Source: Deltaproteobacteria bacterium (GTDB lineage: Bacteria; Desulfobacterota; Syntrophia; Syntrophales; UBA8958). Taken from it: a stretch of 45,231 nucleotides of DNA. Positions 7,620-16,616 of the stretch are shown one piece after another. Below the pieces are notes generated by a model, which did not search any database, had not been told where the DNA came from, and worked only from the letters and a program-made list of their open reading frames with translations. The stretch's first letter is position 1; each line of letters opens with the position of its first letter. The stretch lies in contig JAKQIZ010000021.1 of assembly GCA_029561465.1 (NCBI GenBank), forward strand, positions 1 to 45,231, given 5' to 3'. The translations under genes and the position numbers were made by a program.

Positions 7620-8831
7620 CTATCCCTCCAGGAACCTCTCCGCCCTCTTTCCGGCCCTCGTTGTATCGAAGCAGTATGTTTCCAGACCCGGGACGATCAT
7701 CCGCACCGTGGGCATGCCGATGTCTTCTCTTTGCAGATCGATGGCAATTACCCGCTCCAGACCGGCGGCCGAAAGCCTGGCGATCATTTCCTCGACATCC
7801 TCCCGGATGTCGTCGCTATAACCCCGATCAAGCTCGCTTAGACCTTTCCGGCGGTAGGCGTAAAAGCGGGGATCATCCTCGTATCCCTCTCCCTGGAGAT
7901 ACAGCGGGCTCGTATCGCACAGGCCGGAAAGCCCGAATTTCTGGAGAAATAGCGCCCTGGTCGTGGCGATCTCCAGCAGGGCCCGCACCAAGGCAACGCG
8001 GGGATCCAGATGGGCACCGAAACCGTCGATGGGAACCATCTCCCGGTACATCAGATCACGGGAGAAGGCGGCGATGACGGGAACGTCGATATCGGTAGTA
8101 AGATCCTTCGTCACGATTTCGATATCCGCCTTTTCAAACCGTTCCAGGACATCGATAATGAATTCATTCCCCGGTTCATTCTCCATAAACAGGGCATCAT
8201 TATAGGCATGGGTGTATTTGGCGATGCTCCAGGCGTCTCTTTCGATAAGCTCCGCCAAACCGTGAATGACCGCTTCTTCATAGGTGTTCCCCGCCGCGAT
8301 CCCGTTGGTGTGGGTGTTGAACAGAAACGTGCCGTGCTGCGGGAAGGGATGATAAACGGCGCAGGCGGGCACGAGGATCTCCTTGTCGCTTGCCAGGTCA
8401 TGCCCCCATACCCATGATATTTCCTTTTCGTGGCTGTAATCGCCGCTCCGGGAGAGAATCATCTCCCGGGGATCAAGAATGTTGAACTTCTTTCCCAGGG
8501 CGGAAAAACTGCCCCACAGTAATTTTCCGCCGTATTCCTCCCGATATTCCGAGCAGTAGCGTTCTATGGCCTCCATGGTGATCGACACCTGGGCCTGAAT
8601 GGGGGAAACGCCCTTGCCGGTGTGGCTGGTCTTCGAGCCGTCCGGCCTCATCCGGTCGCAGGTGAAAACGGAAATGCCGATCCGGTCCACCTCCGTGGCG
8701 TTTCGAAAAGACAGCATTCCCGCCGTATCCTTGACCTTTTCAACGAAGCAAAGGGTCGAATCCGGTGTCCGGGAGCGATGCGTTTCCAGGATATACACCT
8801 TGGGGCATGATTTGAGGGGTATCTTCGCCAT
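7620..8831 (-). CDS. Stand-alone YcaO-domain protein
   Basis: YcaO enzymes use ATP to activate peptide-backbone amides, giving azolines, thioamides or amidines. This 403-residue protein is essentially one YcaO domain. The ATP/Mg-binding glutamates are visible in SITMEAIERYCSEY (about 83-96) and AELIERDAW (about 191-199), with ARALLEIATTRA near 284. It lacks the C-terminal TPR region of E. coli YcaO, and no TfuA partner, dehydrogenase or obvious precursor peptide lies nearby. It resembles forms often labelled as methanogenesis-marker YcaO, but this genome type has no methyl-CoM reductase. Its place among sulfur-transfer genes suggests a sulfur-dependent reaction. Family is firm, substrate unknown. 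Confidence 0.85.
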   Translation of the reverse strand: MAKIPLKSCPKVYILETHRSRTPDSTLCFVEKVKDTAGMLSFRNATEVDRIGISVFTCDRMRPDGSKTSHTGKGVSPIQAQVSITMEAIERYCSEYREEYGGKLLWGSFSALGKKFNILDPREMILSRSGDYSHEKEISWVWGHDLASDKEILVPACAVYHPFPQHGTFLFNTHTNGIAAGNTYEEAVIHGLAELIERDAWSIAKYTHAYNDALFMENEPGNEFIIDVLERFEKADIEIVTKDLTTDIDVPVIAAFSRDLMYREMVPIDGFGAHLDPRVALVRALLEIATTRALFLQKFGLSGLCDTSPLYLQGEGYEDDPRFYAYRRKGLSELDRGYSDDIREDVEEMIARLSAAGLERVIAIDLQREDIGMPTVRMIVPGLETYCFDTTRAGKRAERFLEG

Positions 8832-8900
8832 ATCGTCTTTCTCCTTTATATGAAAAAGTTCTCAGTATTTGAACACTTACATCACGGAATAGTATGGGCG

Positions 8901-9809
8901 TCACTCACTGAAGTCGAGCATCCGTTGGATGCCGGCCCGGGCCTTCTCGGCAACCTCCGGAGGCACGACAATTTCATGTCCCATGTCCTCCAGCGCCCAG
9001 AGAATCTTTTCCTGCTGGATCAGCTTCATGTTCATACAGAGGGCAAACCTGGAGGCGGGGTAAAAGATCTTGCCGGGATTCTCCTTCCGCAAACGGTGGA
9101 GGATGCCCCGCTCCGTGGCCACGATGATCTCCCGGGCGGTGCTTTCCCTAACGTAACGACACATCCCTTCGGTAGAGGTGACGCAGTCGGCGAGCTGCCG
9201 CAATTCCGGGGGACACTCGGGATGGGCGATCACTACCGCCTCCGGGTGCAGCACCTTTTCTTCCCGGACATTCTCCGGCAGGATGCGGGCATGGGTGGGG
9301 CAGAAGCCCGGCCAGACGATGAAGGAGCGTCCCGTCTGGGCGGATACGTAATCGGCCAGGTACTTGTCGGGAACGAAGATGATCTCTGCCGCTTCCCGGA
9401 GGCCCTCCCGGACCATCCGGACGGCGTTGGCGGAGGTGCAGCACAGGTCGCACTCCGCCTTGACGGCGGCGGAGGTGTTGACGTAGCAGAGGACCTTGGC
9501 CCCGGGGTGCTCCGCCTTCAGGGCCCGGAGCTGGTCGGCATCGATCATGTCCGCCATGAGGCAACCCGCCGCCTTTTCCGGCAGGAGGACCGTCTTTTCA
9601 GGAGACAGGATCTTGGCCGTCTCCGCCATGAAATGGACGCCGCAAAAAACGATGACCTCCGCGTCCGTCTTGGACGCCTGGATGCTCAAGCCCAGGGAAT
9701 CGCCCACGAAGTCGGCGATGTCCTGCACCGCGGGGATCTGGTAGTTGTGGGCGAGAATGACGGCATTCCTTTCCTTCTTCAGTTGCTGTATCCTCTCGGC
9801 TATGCTCAT
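8901..9809 (-). CDS. nadA: Quinolinate synthase NadA
   Basis: Condenses iminoaspartate with dihydroxyacetone phosphate to quinolinate in NAD synthesis, using a [4Fe-4S] cluster. The 302-residue protein has the short NadA form. Three cluster cysteines are at the expected places: Cys83 (AAGCLMADM), Cys170 (PGFCPTH) and Cys258 (ALCMNMK), plus AHNYQ (20-24). No nadB or nadC is adjacent. Its position after iscS-iscU-mnmA may reflect its need for an Fe-S cluster. Spacing to mnmA is 27 bases. Confidence 0.94.
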   Translation of the reverse strand: MSIAERIQQLKKERNAVILAHNYQIPAVQDIADFVGDSLGLSIQASKTDAEVIVFCGVHFMAETAKILSPEKTVLLPEKAAGCLMADMIDADQLRALKAEHPGAKVLCYVNTSAAVKAECDLCCTSANAVRMVREGLREAAEIIFVPDKYLADYVSAQTGRSFIVWPGFCPTHARILPENVREEKVLHPEAVVIAHPECPPELRQLADCVTSTEGMCRYVRESTAREIIVATERGILHRLRKENPGKIFYPASRFALCMNMKLIQQEKILWALEDMGHEIVVPPEVAEKARAGIQRMLDFSE

Positions 9810-9836
9810 TGGTCGCTCCTTATCCTTCCTTATCTA

Positions 9837-10901
9837 TTAGCTGATAGCCCCGCGAATTATCCCCCCGCCGACAACGAGATCGCCGTCATATACGACCACC
9901 GATTGCCCCGGGGTGACGGCCTCCTGGGGGGTATCGAAGTGGATGGCGGCCCTTTCCTTTTTCCAGGCGATGCGGCAGGGCGCCGCCCGGTGGGCGTAGC
10001 GGATCTTGGCCGTCGCCCGGTCGGGCGGCCGTTCCACGAGGAGATTGAGATGCTCCGCGATGAGGCCCATTGCCCGGACCTCTTCCTTTTCCCCGACGAG
10101 CAGGCGGTTGCCGGGGACATCCAGGGCCAGGACGTAAAGGGGAACCCGGTGGCTGATCCCCAGGCCGCCCCGCTGGCCGACGGTATAGAACGGCAGCCCC
10201 CGATGGCGTCCGATAACCCGGCCGGTCCGGTCCACGATGTCACCGGCCGAAAAGCCTTCCGGCCGCCGGCGGTGCAGAAAAGAGGCCAGACCGTCGGCCG
10301 GGATAAAACAGATGTCCTGGCTGTCCGGTTTTTCCGCAATGGGCAGCCCGGCCCACCCGGCGAGTTTTCGCACCTCCGCCTTGCTGTACTCCGCCAGGGG
10401 GAAAAGGACCCGACGAAGCTCCTCCTTTCCCATGGCGTAGAGAAAATAGGTCTGATCCTTTTTTTCGTCCCGGGGTTTGCGCAGGAGGGAGTAAGTAGCG
10501 GTGTGCTCCACCCGGGCATAGTGACCCGTGGCCAGGCAATCGAAACCCAGGGCGCGTACCTTGTGCAGGAGGCTTCCAAACTTCAGGGAACGGTTGCACT
10601 CCACGCAGGGGTTGGGGGTTCGCCCCTGGAGGTAGGCACTGACGAAGGGTTGGATGACCATGCTGTCCAGTTCGTCTGCAAAATCGAGGACATAGTGAGG
10701 AATTGCCAGCTTTTGGCAGACCCGGCGGGCATCCTCAATCTCCTGGGGACCGCAGCATTTGCCGCGTTCCCCCTCCGCAACGGGAATGCCCAGGCACATG
10801 GTGACGCCGACAACGTCGTAACCCTGCTCCTTCAGAAGCCAGGCGGCGGTGGAGGAATCCACGCCGCCGCTCAGGGCCAGGGCGACCTTTTTGCTCATCA
10901 C
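9837..10901 (-). CDS. mnmA: tRNA-specific 2-thiouridylase MnmA
   Basis: Installs the 2-thio group on U34 of Glu, Gln and Lys tRNAs, taking sulfur that originates from a cysteine desulfurase. The 354-residue protein has the PP-loop ALSGGVDSS (9-17), the two catalytic cysteines Cys99 (NPCVEC) and Cys198 (SQDICF), and the C-terminal beta-barrel. Its start overlaps the iscU stop by four bases. The arrangement iscS-iscU-mnmA is common in bacteria. Confidence 0.95.
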   Translation of the reverse strand: MMSKKVALALSGGVDSSTAAWLLKEQGYDVVGVTMCLGIPVAEGERGKCCGPQEIEDARRVCQKLAIPHYVLDFADELDSMVIQPFVSAYLQGRTPNPCVECNRSLKFGSLLHKVRALGFDCLATGHYARVEHTATYSLLRKPRDEKKDQTYFLYAMGKEELRRVLFPLAEYSKAEVRKLAGWAGLPIAEKPDSQDICFIPADGLASFLHRRRPEGFSAGDIVDRTGRVIGRHRGLPFYTVGQRGGLGISHRVPLYVLALDVPGNRLLVGEKEEVRAMGLIAEHLNLLVERPPDRATAKIRYAHRAAPCRIAWKKERAAIHFDTPQEAVTPGQSVVVYDGDLVVGGGIIRGAIS

Positions 10902-11281
10902 CCCTCCCGCCGTCTCTTCAGGTAATCGTCGATAGCCGCCTGGAGGGCATCCTCAGCCAATACGGAACAATGCATCTTGATCGGGGGAAGCCCTCCCAGG
11001 GCCTCCGCCACCGCCCGGTTGGAGATTTTCAGGGCCTCGGTGACGGTTTTGCCCTTGACGAGTTCCGTCACCATGGAAGAGGTGGCAATCGCCGCCCCGC
11101 AACCGAAGGTCTTGAATTTGGCATCGGTGATGATGTCGTTTTCCACCCGCAGATAGAGATTCATGATATCGCCGCAAACGGAGTTTCCCACCTTGCCGAC
11201 GCCGTCGGCGTTTTCAATCACACCCACGTTGCGCGGATTGGCGAAATGATCCATTACCTTTTCACTGTATTGACTACCCAT
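10898..11281 (-). CDS. iscU: Fe-S cluster scaffold IscU/NifU N-domain
   Basis: Scaffold on which [2Fe-2S] and [4Fe-4S] clusters are assembled before transfer. The 127-residue protein has all three ligand cysteines, Cys36 (SVCGD, with the Asp that labilises the cluster), Cys61 (FGCGAA) and Cys105 (KMHCSVL). The start at 11281 is chosen because it gives the family N terminus (YSEKVMDHF); the open frame extends further upstream only as a shadow of the desulfurase gene. It lies 10 bases after the desulfurase. Confidence 0.95.
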   Translation of the reverse strand: MGSQYSEKVMDHFANPRNVGVIENADGVGKVGNSVCGDIMNLYLRVENDIITDAKFKTFGCGAAIATSSMVTELVKGKTVTEALKISNRAVAEALGGLPPIKMHCSVLAEDALQAAIDDYLKRRREG

Positions 11282-11291
11282 GATAACCTCA

Positions 11292-12467
11292 CTATTTGTT
11301 TTGCTGATTGTATAGCGGCGACATGGCGCGCAGTCGCTGTACCACCGGGGGCAACACCGCCAGGAGGCGGTCGATGTCCGCCGCCGTTGTCGGCCGGCCC
11401 AGACTGAAGCGGAGGGAACCGTGAGCCAGTTCATGGGGCAGGCCGAGGGCCATGAGGACGTGGGACGGCTCCAGGCTCGCCGAGGAACAAGCCGAGCCGG
11501 TGGAACAGGCGATGCCCAGCATGTCGAGACTGAGGAGCAGTCCCTCCCCCTCCACATGGGCCACGGAGATATTGACGTTGTTGGGCAGGCGCCGGGTGGA
11601 ATGACCGTTGAGCTTTACCGCTTCGATGCCTTCCCGGAGGCCCGTGATCAGGCGGTCCCGCAGCGCGGTCAGTTCCCGCACCTCCGTTTCCATACCTTCC
11701 GAGGCCAGCTCCACGGCCTTGGCGAAGCCCACGATGCCCGGCACGTTATGCGTCGAGGCCCGGCGCCGGTTCTCCTGCTCCCCGCCGTGCATGAACGGGG
11801 TGAGGCGGGTTCCTTTTTTCACGAACAGGATCCCCACGCCCTTGGGGCCGTAGAGCTTATGCGCCGAGGCGCTGAGGAGATCCACATGGAGCTCCCCGAC
11901 GGTAAAAGGCAGGTGCCCCAGGGTTTGAACGGCGTCGGTGTGAAAATACACCCCCCGCTCCCGGGCGATCCTGCCGATTTCCTCTATGGGTTGAATCGTT
12001 CCGATCTCGTTGTTGGCATGCATGACCGAGATAAGGATTGTTTTTCCGGTAATCGTCTTCCGGACGTCGTCGGGATCGACCAGGCCATCTCCATCCACGG
12101 GCAGGATCGTAATCTCGAAACCCTCCTTCTCCAGGAAATGGCAGGGCTCCAGGACGGCGTGATGCTCGATGGGGGAGGTAATGATATGATTCCCCTTGCC
12201 CTGCCGGGCGTAGGCCACCCCTTTGACGGCCGTGTTGTTGCTCTCCGTCCCGCCGCTGGTGAAGACGATCTCTCCGGGCGCCGCCCCCAGAAAGGAGGCA
12301 ATCCGTTCCCGAGCCTCCTCCACCGCCCCTTTGTTCTCCTGGCCGAAGGCGTGCATACTCGCCGGATTCCCGAACCGGTCGGAAAAGAACGGCAACATGG
12401 CCGCCACCACCTCGGAGGCGCAGGGGGTGGTCGCCGCATAATCCAGATATATCCTTTCCATCTTCAC
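11292..12467 (-). CDS. iscS: Cysteine desulfurase (NifS/IscS class)
   Basis: PLP enzyme that removes sulfur from cysteine as an enzyme persulfide for Fe-S, tRNA and Moco delivery. The 391-residue protein begins IYLDYAATTP, has SGGTESNN near 71, the PLP lysine in SASAHKLYGP near 205, and the catalytic cysteine in the loop TGSACSSAS near 328. Its start overlaps the metW stop by four bases. Given mnmA, iscU, fdhD and possibly ycaO in the same train, it is probably a hub donor. Group I (NifS/IscS-like) is suggested by the long cysteine loop. Confidence 0.94.
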   Translation of the reverse strand: MKMERIYLDYAATTPCASEVVAAMLPFFSDRFGNPASMHAFGQENKGAVEEARERIASFLGAAPGEIVFTSGGTESNNTAVKGVAYARQGKGNHIITSPIEHHAVLEPCHFLEKEGFEITILPVDGDGLVDPDDVRKTITGKTILISVMHANNEIGTIQPIEEIGRIARERGVYFHTDAVQTLGHLPFTVGELHVDLLSASAHKLYGPKGVGILFVKKGTRLTPFMHGGEQENRRRASTHNVPGIVGFAKAVELASEGMETEVRELTALRDRLITGLREGIEAVKLNGHSTRRLPNNVNISVAHVEGEGLLLSLDMLGIACSTGSACSSASLEPSHVLMALGLPHELAHGSLRFSLGRPTTAADIDRLLAVLPPVVQRLRAMSPLYNQQNK

Positions 12468-13084
12468 TTACCTTCCTTTCTTTTCGCTAGGACAAAGACG
12501 GCGTTCAGGGCAAAGAGATTGGGCCAGAAGGTGACGGGGCCGTTTGCTCCGATAAAGTGGGAAGTCAAAACATGGAGCCCCTTGTCCAGGCAGAAGATCC
12601 GGAAATCCCTGATGCTGAGGAACCGGACATTCGGCGTGTCGTACCACAGGTAAGGCAGCGAGGCTGTAACCGGGGAGCGCCCCCCCAGGCCGAGCATGAT
12701 CCGGGCGCGGAAGTACGCGAAATTTGGGAAACCCACGATTACCCGCTTGCCCACCCGCAGGGACTCGGCAATGACGAAATCCACCTTACGCACCTCCTGG
12801 AGACACTGATTGAGGATCACGTCGTCAAAGGCGCCGTCGGGATACTCCGTCAAACCCGTTTCAATGTCCCCCTGAAAGACGCTGAGCCCTTTTTTCACGC
12901 ATTCGTAAACCGACCGACCGTCCATCTCTATGCCCTGGACCCGGGCATGTTTGCCTCGGACCAGATGGGAGAGCAACTCCCCGGTGCCGCAACCGAGATC
13001 GAGGACCCGGGATTCCGGGGGGATGGCCTCGTATATCACCCGGTGGTCGGCACGTTCCGGCGTATCGTTCCGCTCCATATTCAT
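12464..13084 (-). CDS. metW: Methionine biosynthesis protein MetW
   Basis: SAM-methyltransferase-fold protein that accompanies MetX homoserine acyltransferases; it is thought to be needed for full MetX activity. The 206-residue protein has the SAM-site motif RVLDLGCGTGELL (about 27-39) and the MetW-type ending VLAKRKEGK. The start at 13084 is an ATGA overlap with the metX stop, fitting translational coupling; the longer frame would run into metX. Confidence 0.92.
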   Translation of the reverse strand: MNMERNDTPERADHRVIYEAIPPESRVLDLGCGTGELLSHLVRGKHARVQGIEMDGRSVYECVKKGLSVFQGDIETGLTEYPDGAFDDVILNQCLQEVRKVDFVIAESLRVGKRVIVGFPNFAYFRARIMLGLGGRSPVTASLPYLWYDTPNVRFLSIRDFRIFCLDKGLHVLTSHFIGANGPVTFWPNLFALNAVFVLAKRKEGK

Positions 13085-14274
13085 GCAAATCCCCCGACAG
13101 TCGTGCCGCGTCCCGGCCAACTATGATAACCCTGCTGGGTCACCCGTAAGAAGTTGCGGATCAGTTCCGTCTGCTCCGCCGTCTCCACGAGGAAGGCGTC
13201 GTGGCCGTAGGTGGATTTCAGCTCACAGTAAGCGACGTCAACCTGCCTGCCCTTCAACTCCCGGACGATCTCCTGGGACTGATAGGAGGGATAAAGCCAA
13301 TCCGACGAAAAGGAGATGACGAGGAAACGGGTGGCGATCAGTTTGTCTTGGCGGATCAGCCTTCCCGCGGACAGATCGAGGTAGTCCATCGCCTTGGTGA
13401 TGTAGAGATAGGAATTGGCATCGAAGCGCTTGACGAAGTTCGCCCCCCGGTAACGCAGATAGCCCTCCACCTCGAAATCGGCGTCGAAATTGAAACTGAA
13501 GACGCCGTTCTTCAACCGGCGGGAGAATTTTTCCTCCATGGAGCGATCGCTCATGAAGGTGATATGTCCGATCATCCGCGCCACGGCAAGTCCCTTTTCC
13601 GGTTGCCCGTGATCATAGTAATCGCCCTTCCGCCAGGCGGGATCAGCCATGATGGACTGACGCACCACCTCGTTGAAGGCGATCTGCTGGGGTGAATGCT
13701 TCAGGGCCGTGGCGATGGGGATGGCCGCCCGCACCCGTTCCGGGTAGGAGGCCGCCCACTGGAGGACCTGCATTCCCCCCATGGAGCCGCCGGCGACGCA
13801 GAGCAGCCTGTCGATGCCCAGATGATCGATGAGCCGGCGCTGGGTGTTTACCATGTCGGCGATGGTAATGAACGGGAATCCCAGGGCGTAGGGACGGCCC
13901 GTGGTTGGATTGATCGCAGCCGGCCCGGTGGAACCCTTGCAGCCGCCGATGATATTGGAGCAGATGACGAAGTATTTGTTCGTGTCGAACCCTTTGCCCG
14001 GGCCGATCATCTCCTCCCACCAGCCCGTGGCGCCGTCCTCCCCATGCACCCCGGCGGCATGGGCGTCCCCCGACAGGGCATGGAGGATGAGGATCGCATT
14101 TGACCGCCGGGCATCGAGGCGTCCATAGGTCTCATAGGCCAGGGTGATGGGACCGAGCCTTTCCCCGCATTCCAGGACTAGCTCGTTCGGGGGATGGGCG
14201 AAGGTATAATACTTCGTTTCCACCGTGCCAATGTCGTTTTGAAAATTATTCTTCTTTAAAGCCGTCGATACCAT
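13081..14274 (-). CDS. metX: Homoserine O-acetyltransferase MetX
   Basis: Alpha/beta-hydrolase that acetylates (or succinylates) homoserine, making the substrate for the sulfhydrylase encoded divergently. The 397-residue protein shows the nucleophile elbow GGSMGGMQ near residue 150 and, at the C-terminal end, the triad Asp in SSDWLYP and His in YGHDAFLV. The start at 14274 is chosen because residues before it do not resemble the family and overlap a terminator hairpin. The ribosome site is weak, so a start at the downstream GTG near VETKYY is possible. The intrinsic terminator 17 bases upstream implies attenuation control. Confidence 0.92.
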   Translation of the reverse strand: MVSTALKKNNFQNDIGTVETKYYTFAHPPNELVLECGERLGPITLAYETYGRLDARRSNAILILHALSGDAHAAGVHGEDGATGWWEEMIGPGKGFDTNKYFVICSNIIGGCKGSTGPAAINPTTGRPYALGFPFITIADMVNTQRRLIDHLGIDRLLCVAGGSMGGMQVLQWAASYPERVRAAIPIATALKHSPQQIAFNEVVRQSIMADPAWRKGDYYDHGQPEKGLAVARMIGHITFMSDRSMEEKFSRRLKNGVFSFNFDADFEVEGYLRYRGANFVKRFDANSYLYITKAMDYLDLSAGRLIRQDKLIATRFLVISFSSDWLYPSYQSQEIVRELKGRQVDVAYCELKSTYGHDAFLVETAEQTELIRNFLRVTQQGYHSWPGRGTTVGGFA

Positions 14275-14290
14275 TGCCAATCCAGTTAAT

Positions 14291-14332
14291 AAAAGAAAAC
14301 CCACTAACACGCCCTTGCTTGGTCTTAGTGGG
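14291..14332 (-). terminator. Intrinsic terminator immediately upstream of metX
   Basis: Read on the minus strand, CCCACTAA and TTAGTGGG form a perfect 8-base stem with a 17-base loop, followed by TTTTCTTTT. It ends only about 16 bases before the metX ATG. It can end rrf2 transcripts, or act as an attenuator. The loop sequence AGACCAA (minus strand of 14319-14325) is exactly complementary to TTGGTCT further upstream (14388-14394), giving a possible competing structure. Confidence 0.75.
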
Positions 14333-14477
14333 TCTCGGTTCCATTCGTGGGCAACTATCAACTCATTGCCGGCCCTCTTTACTCCCCAGACCAACCGTCC
14401 TGCGGGGACAACGGCGCATTATCATATGGAAAACGCTCATTTTCGATCTCTTTGCCCGGTTATATCCTTACCCATGG
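14333..14477 (-). promoter_or_regulatory. Possible regulatory leader of metX
   Basis: The 203-base rrf2-metX gap holds several stems on the minus strand, including GTCC/GGAC near 14395-14415 and GGCAA/TTGCC near 14350-14372, ahead of the terminator. A TGGAACCGAG stretch faintly resembles a T-box core, but the full T-box and S-box consensus is absent. Class unknown. Confidence 0.35.
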
Positions 14478-14915
14478 CTAAATAAACATGCCCGTATCGG
14501 GAACCTTGGTGCGCTGCCTTTGCACCAGATTTTCCAGGGTGATACCCATGAGGATCTCACCGACCTTCTGGGATGCCTCTCCCCAAACCTCCCGGGATAT
14601 GCAGACCTCCGCCCGGTCGCAGCAGGAGGGGTTCTCCACGCAATCCACGAAGCAGATCGGACCTTCGAGGGTTCTCACCACATCCATGAGATTGATGCTT
14701 TGCGGCGGCCGGGAGAGGTAGTAGCCGCCCTTCGCCCCCCGGACCGTGGTAATCAGGCCCGCGGATTTCAGTGGCGGCACGAGATGCCAGAGATATTTCT
14801 CCGAGATCCCCTGGCGCTGGGCGATATCCTTCAAGAAGATCGGCCCTTCGCCATAATGGGAGGCCAGATCGAACATGAACCGAACGCCGTATCTGCCCCG
14901 GGTAGAAAGCCTCAT
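14478..14915 (-). CDS. Rrf2-family transcriptional regulator (IscR/CymR-like)
   Basis: A 145-residue winged-helix regulator. The N terminus MRLSTRGRYGVRFMFDLA and the recognition helix region ISEKYLWHLVPPLKSAG are typical of Rrf2 proteins, as is RGAKGGYYLSRPP (about 59-71). A cysteine-rich segment from about 88 (CFVDC, SCC, EVC) could hold an Fe-S cluster as in IscR, or sense thiols. As first gene of the methionine/cysteine/Fe-S train and divergent from metY-cysK, it is the obvious candidate to control both directions in response to sulfur or Fe-S status. Palindromes at its promoter support autoregulation. Confidence 0.9.
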   Translation of the reverse strand: MRLSTRGRYGVRFMFDLASHYGEGPIFLKDIAQRQGISEKYLWHLVPPLKSAGLITTVRGAKGGYYLSRPPQSINLMDVVRTLEGPICFVDCVENPSCCDRAEVCISREVWGEASQKVGEILMGITLENLVQRQRTKVPDTGMFI

Positions 14916-14925
14916 TTTTCTACAT

Positions 14926-14946
14926 TCTCCATAGTTTTAGTGGAGA
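14926..14946. promoter_or_regulatory. Palindromic operator candidate at the rrf2 promoter
   Basis: TCTCCA (14926-14931) and TGGAGA (14941-14946) are perfect inverted arms around nine AT-rich bases. The palindrome covers the end of the rrf2 -10 box and the transcription start zone, and one arm also provides the GGAG ribosome site. The size (21 bases) suits an Rrf2 dimer, so autorepression is likely. Confidence 0.55.
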
Positions 14947-14972
14947 TTAAGGTATTAGCAATAATTTGTCAA
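14944..14972 (-). promoter_or_regulatory. Promoter of the rrf2-met-isc train
   Basis: On the minus strand, TTGACA (plus 14967-14972) is followed after exactly 17 bases by TAATCT (plus 14944-14949), near the sigma70 consensus. Confidence 0.75.
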
Positions 14973-14984
14973 GGAATTTTTTTC

Positions 14985-15042
14985 TTGACAAAGTGATCGA
15001 CATCTAATATCTACCAAACCGATAGAATTTCTGGTATATAAT
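14985..15042 (+). promoter_or_regulatory. metY promoter region with palindrome
   Basis: TTGACA at 14985-14990 lies back-to-back with the minus-strand -35 box, within the inverted repeat TTGTCAAG/CTTGACAA. Its -10 at 17 bases (TATCTA, 15008-15013) is poor. Further on, TGGTATATAAT (15033-15042) gives a perfect TATAAT (15037-15042) and an extended -10 (TG-G-TATATA). An imperfect palindrome TACCA (15012-15016) / TGGTA (15032-15036) overlaps the second promoter and may be an Rrf2 site. Confidence 0.5.
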
Positions 15043-15079
15043 AATTATGAAACATTTATCAATACTTGCGTTGTCAAAA

Positions 15080-15264
15080 TGGGGACAGGACCTCCAACCT
15101 GCCGGAAACATCCCCGCCATGCCGATGGTCATGTGTTGTTCCATGCGTAATGCCGGCCGGGGGCGGATAGGAGGTCCGGGCATGTAATTGCCTGACTGGA
15201 TAACCTCACGCAATCAAAAACCCGCCTCCGGGAGACATCAGTCGCAGGATGGCGGGTTTTTTTA
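15080..15264 (+). promoter_or_regulatory. Riboswitch-like leader of metY with terminator
   Basis: A closing stem GGACCTCC (15088-15095) / GGAGGTCC (15170-15177) encloses a structured 74-base region. Downstream is an intrinsic terminator, AACCCGCC (15219-15226) / GGCGGGTT (15251-15258) plus seven T. GGAGG (15170-15174) and GGG (15178-15180) can instead pair with CCTCC (15225-15229) and CCC (15221-15223) of the terminator arm. The closing stem and this antiterminator are therefore mutually exclusive, the usual layout of a ligand-OFF riboswitch. I do not recognise the S-box or other SAM riboswitch consensus, so the class is open. Confidence 0.6.
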
Positions 15265-15290
15265 TTCAATCAAATACAGGAGGTAATTAA

Positions 15291-16589
<1,299 letters not shown>

Positions 16590-16616
16590 GGAAAGGGAGC
16601 CGAAAGGAGCGCACCA

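Noticed and set aside
8850-10925. 691-codon plus-strand frame opposite nadA and mnmA
   Set aside because: It spans two clearly conserved minus-strand genes and reads as an antisense artefact of high GC; no domain seen.
14333-14360. T-box-like TGGAACCGAG in the metX leader
   Set aside because: Only a few bases match and no specifier stem or remaining T-box elements could be identified.
15004-15213. 69-codon minus-strand frame in the metY leader
   Set aside because: It overlaps the promoter and leader structures, has no family resemblance, and its composition fits RNA structure better than a gene.
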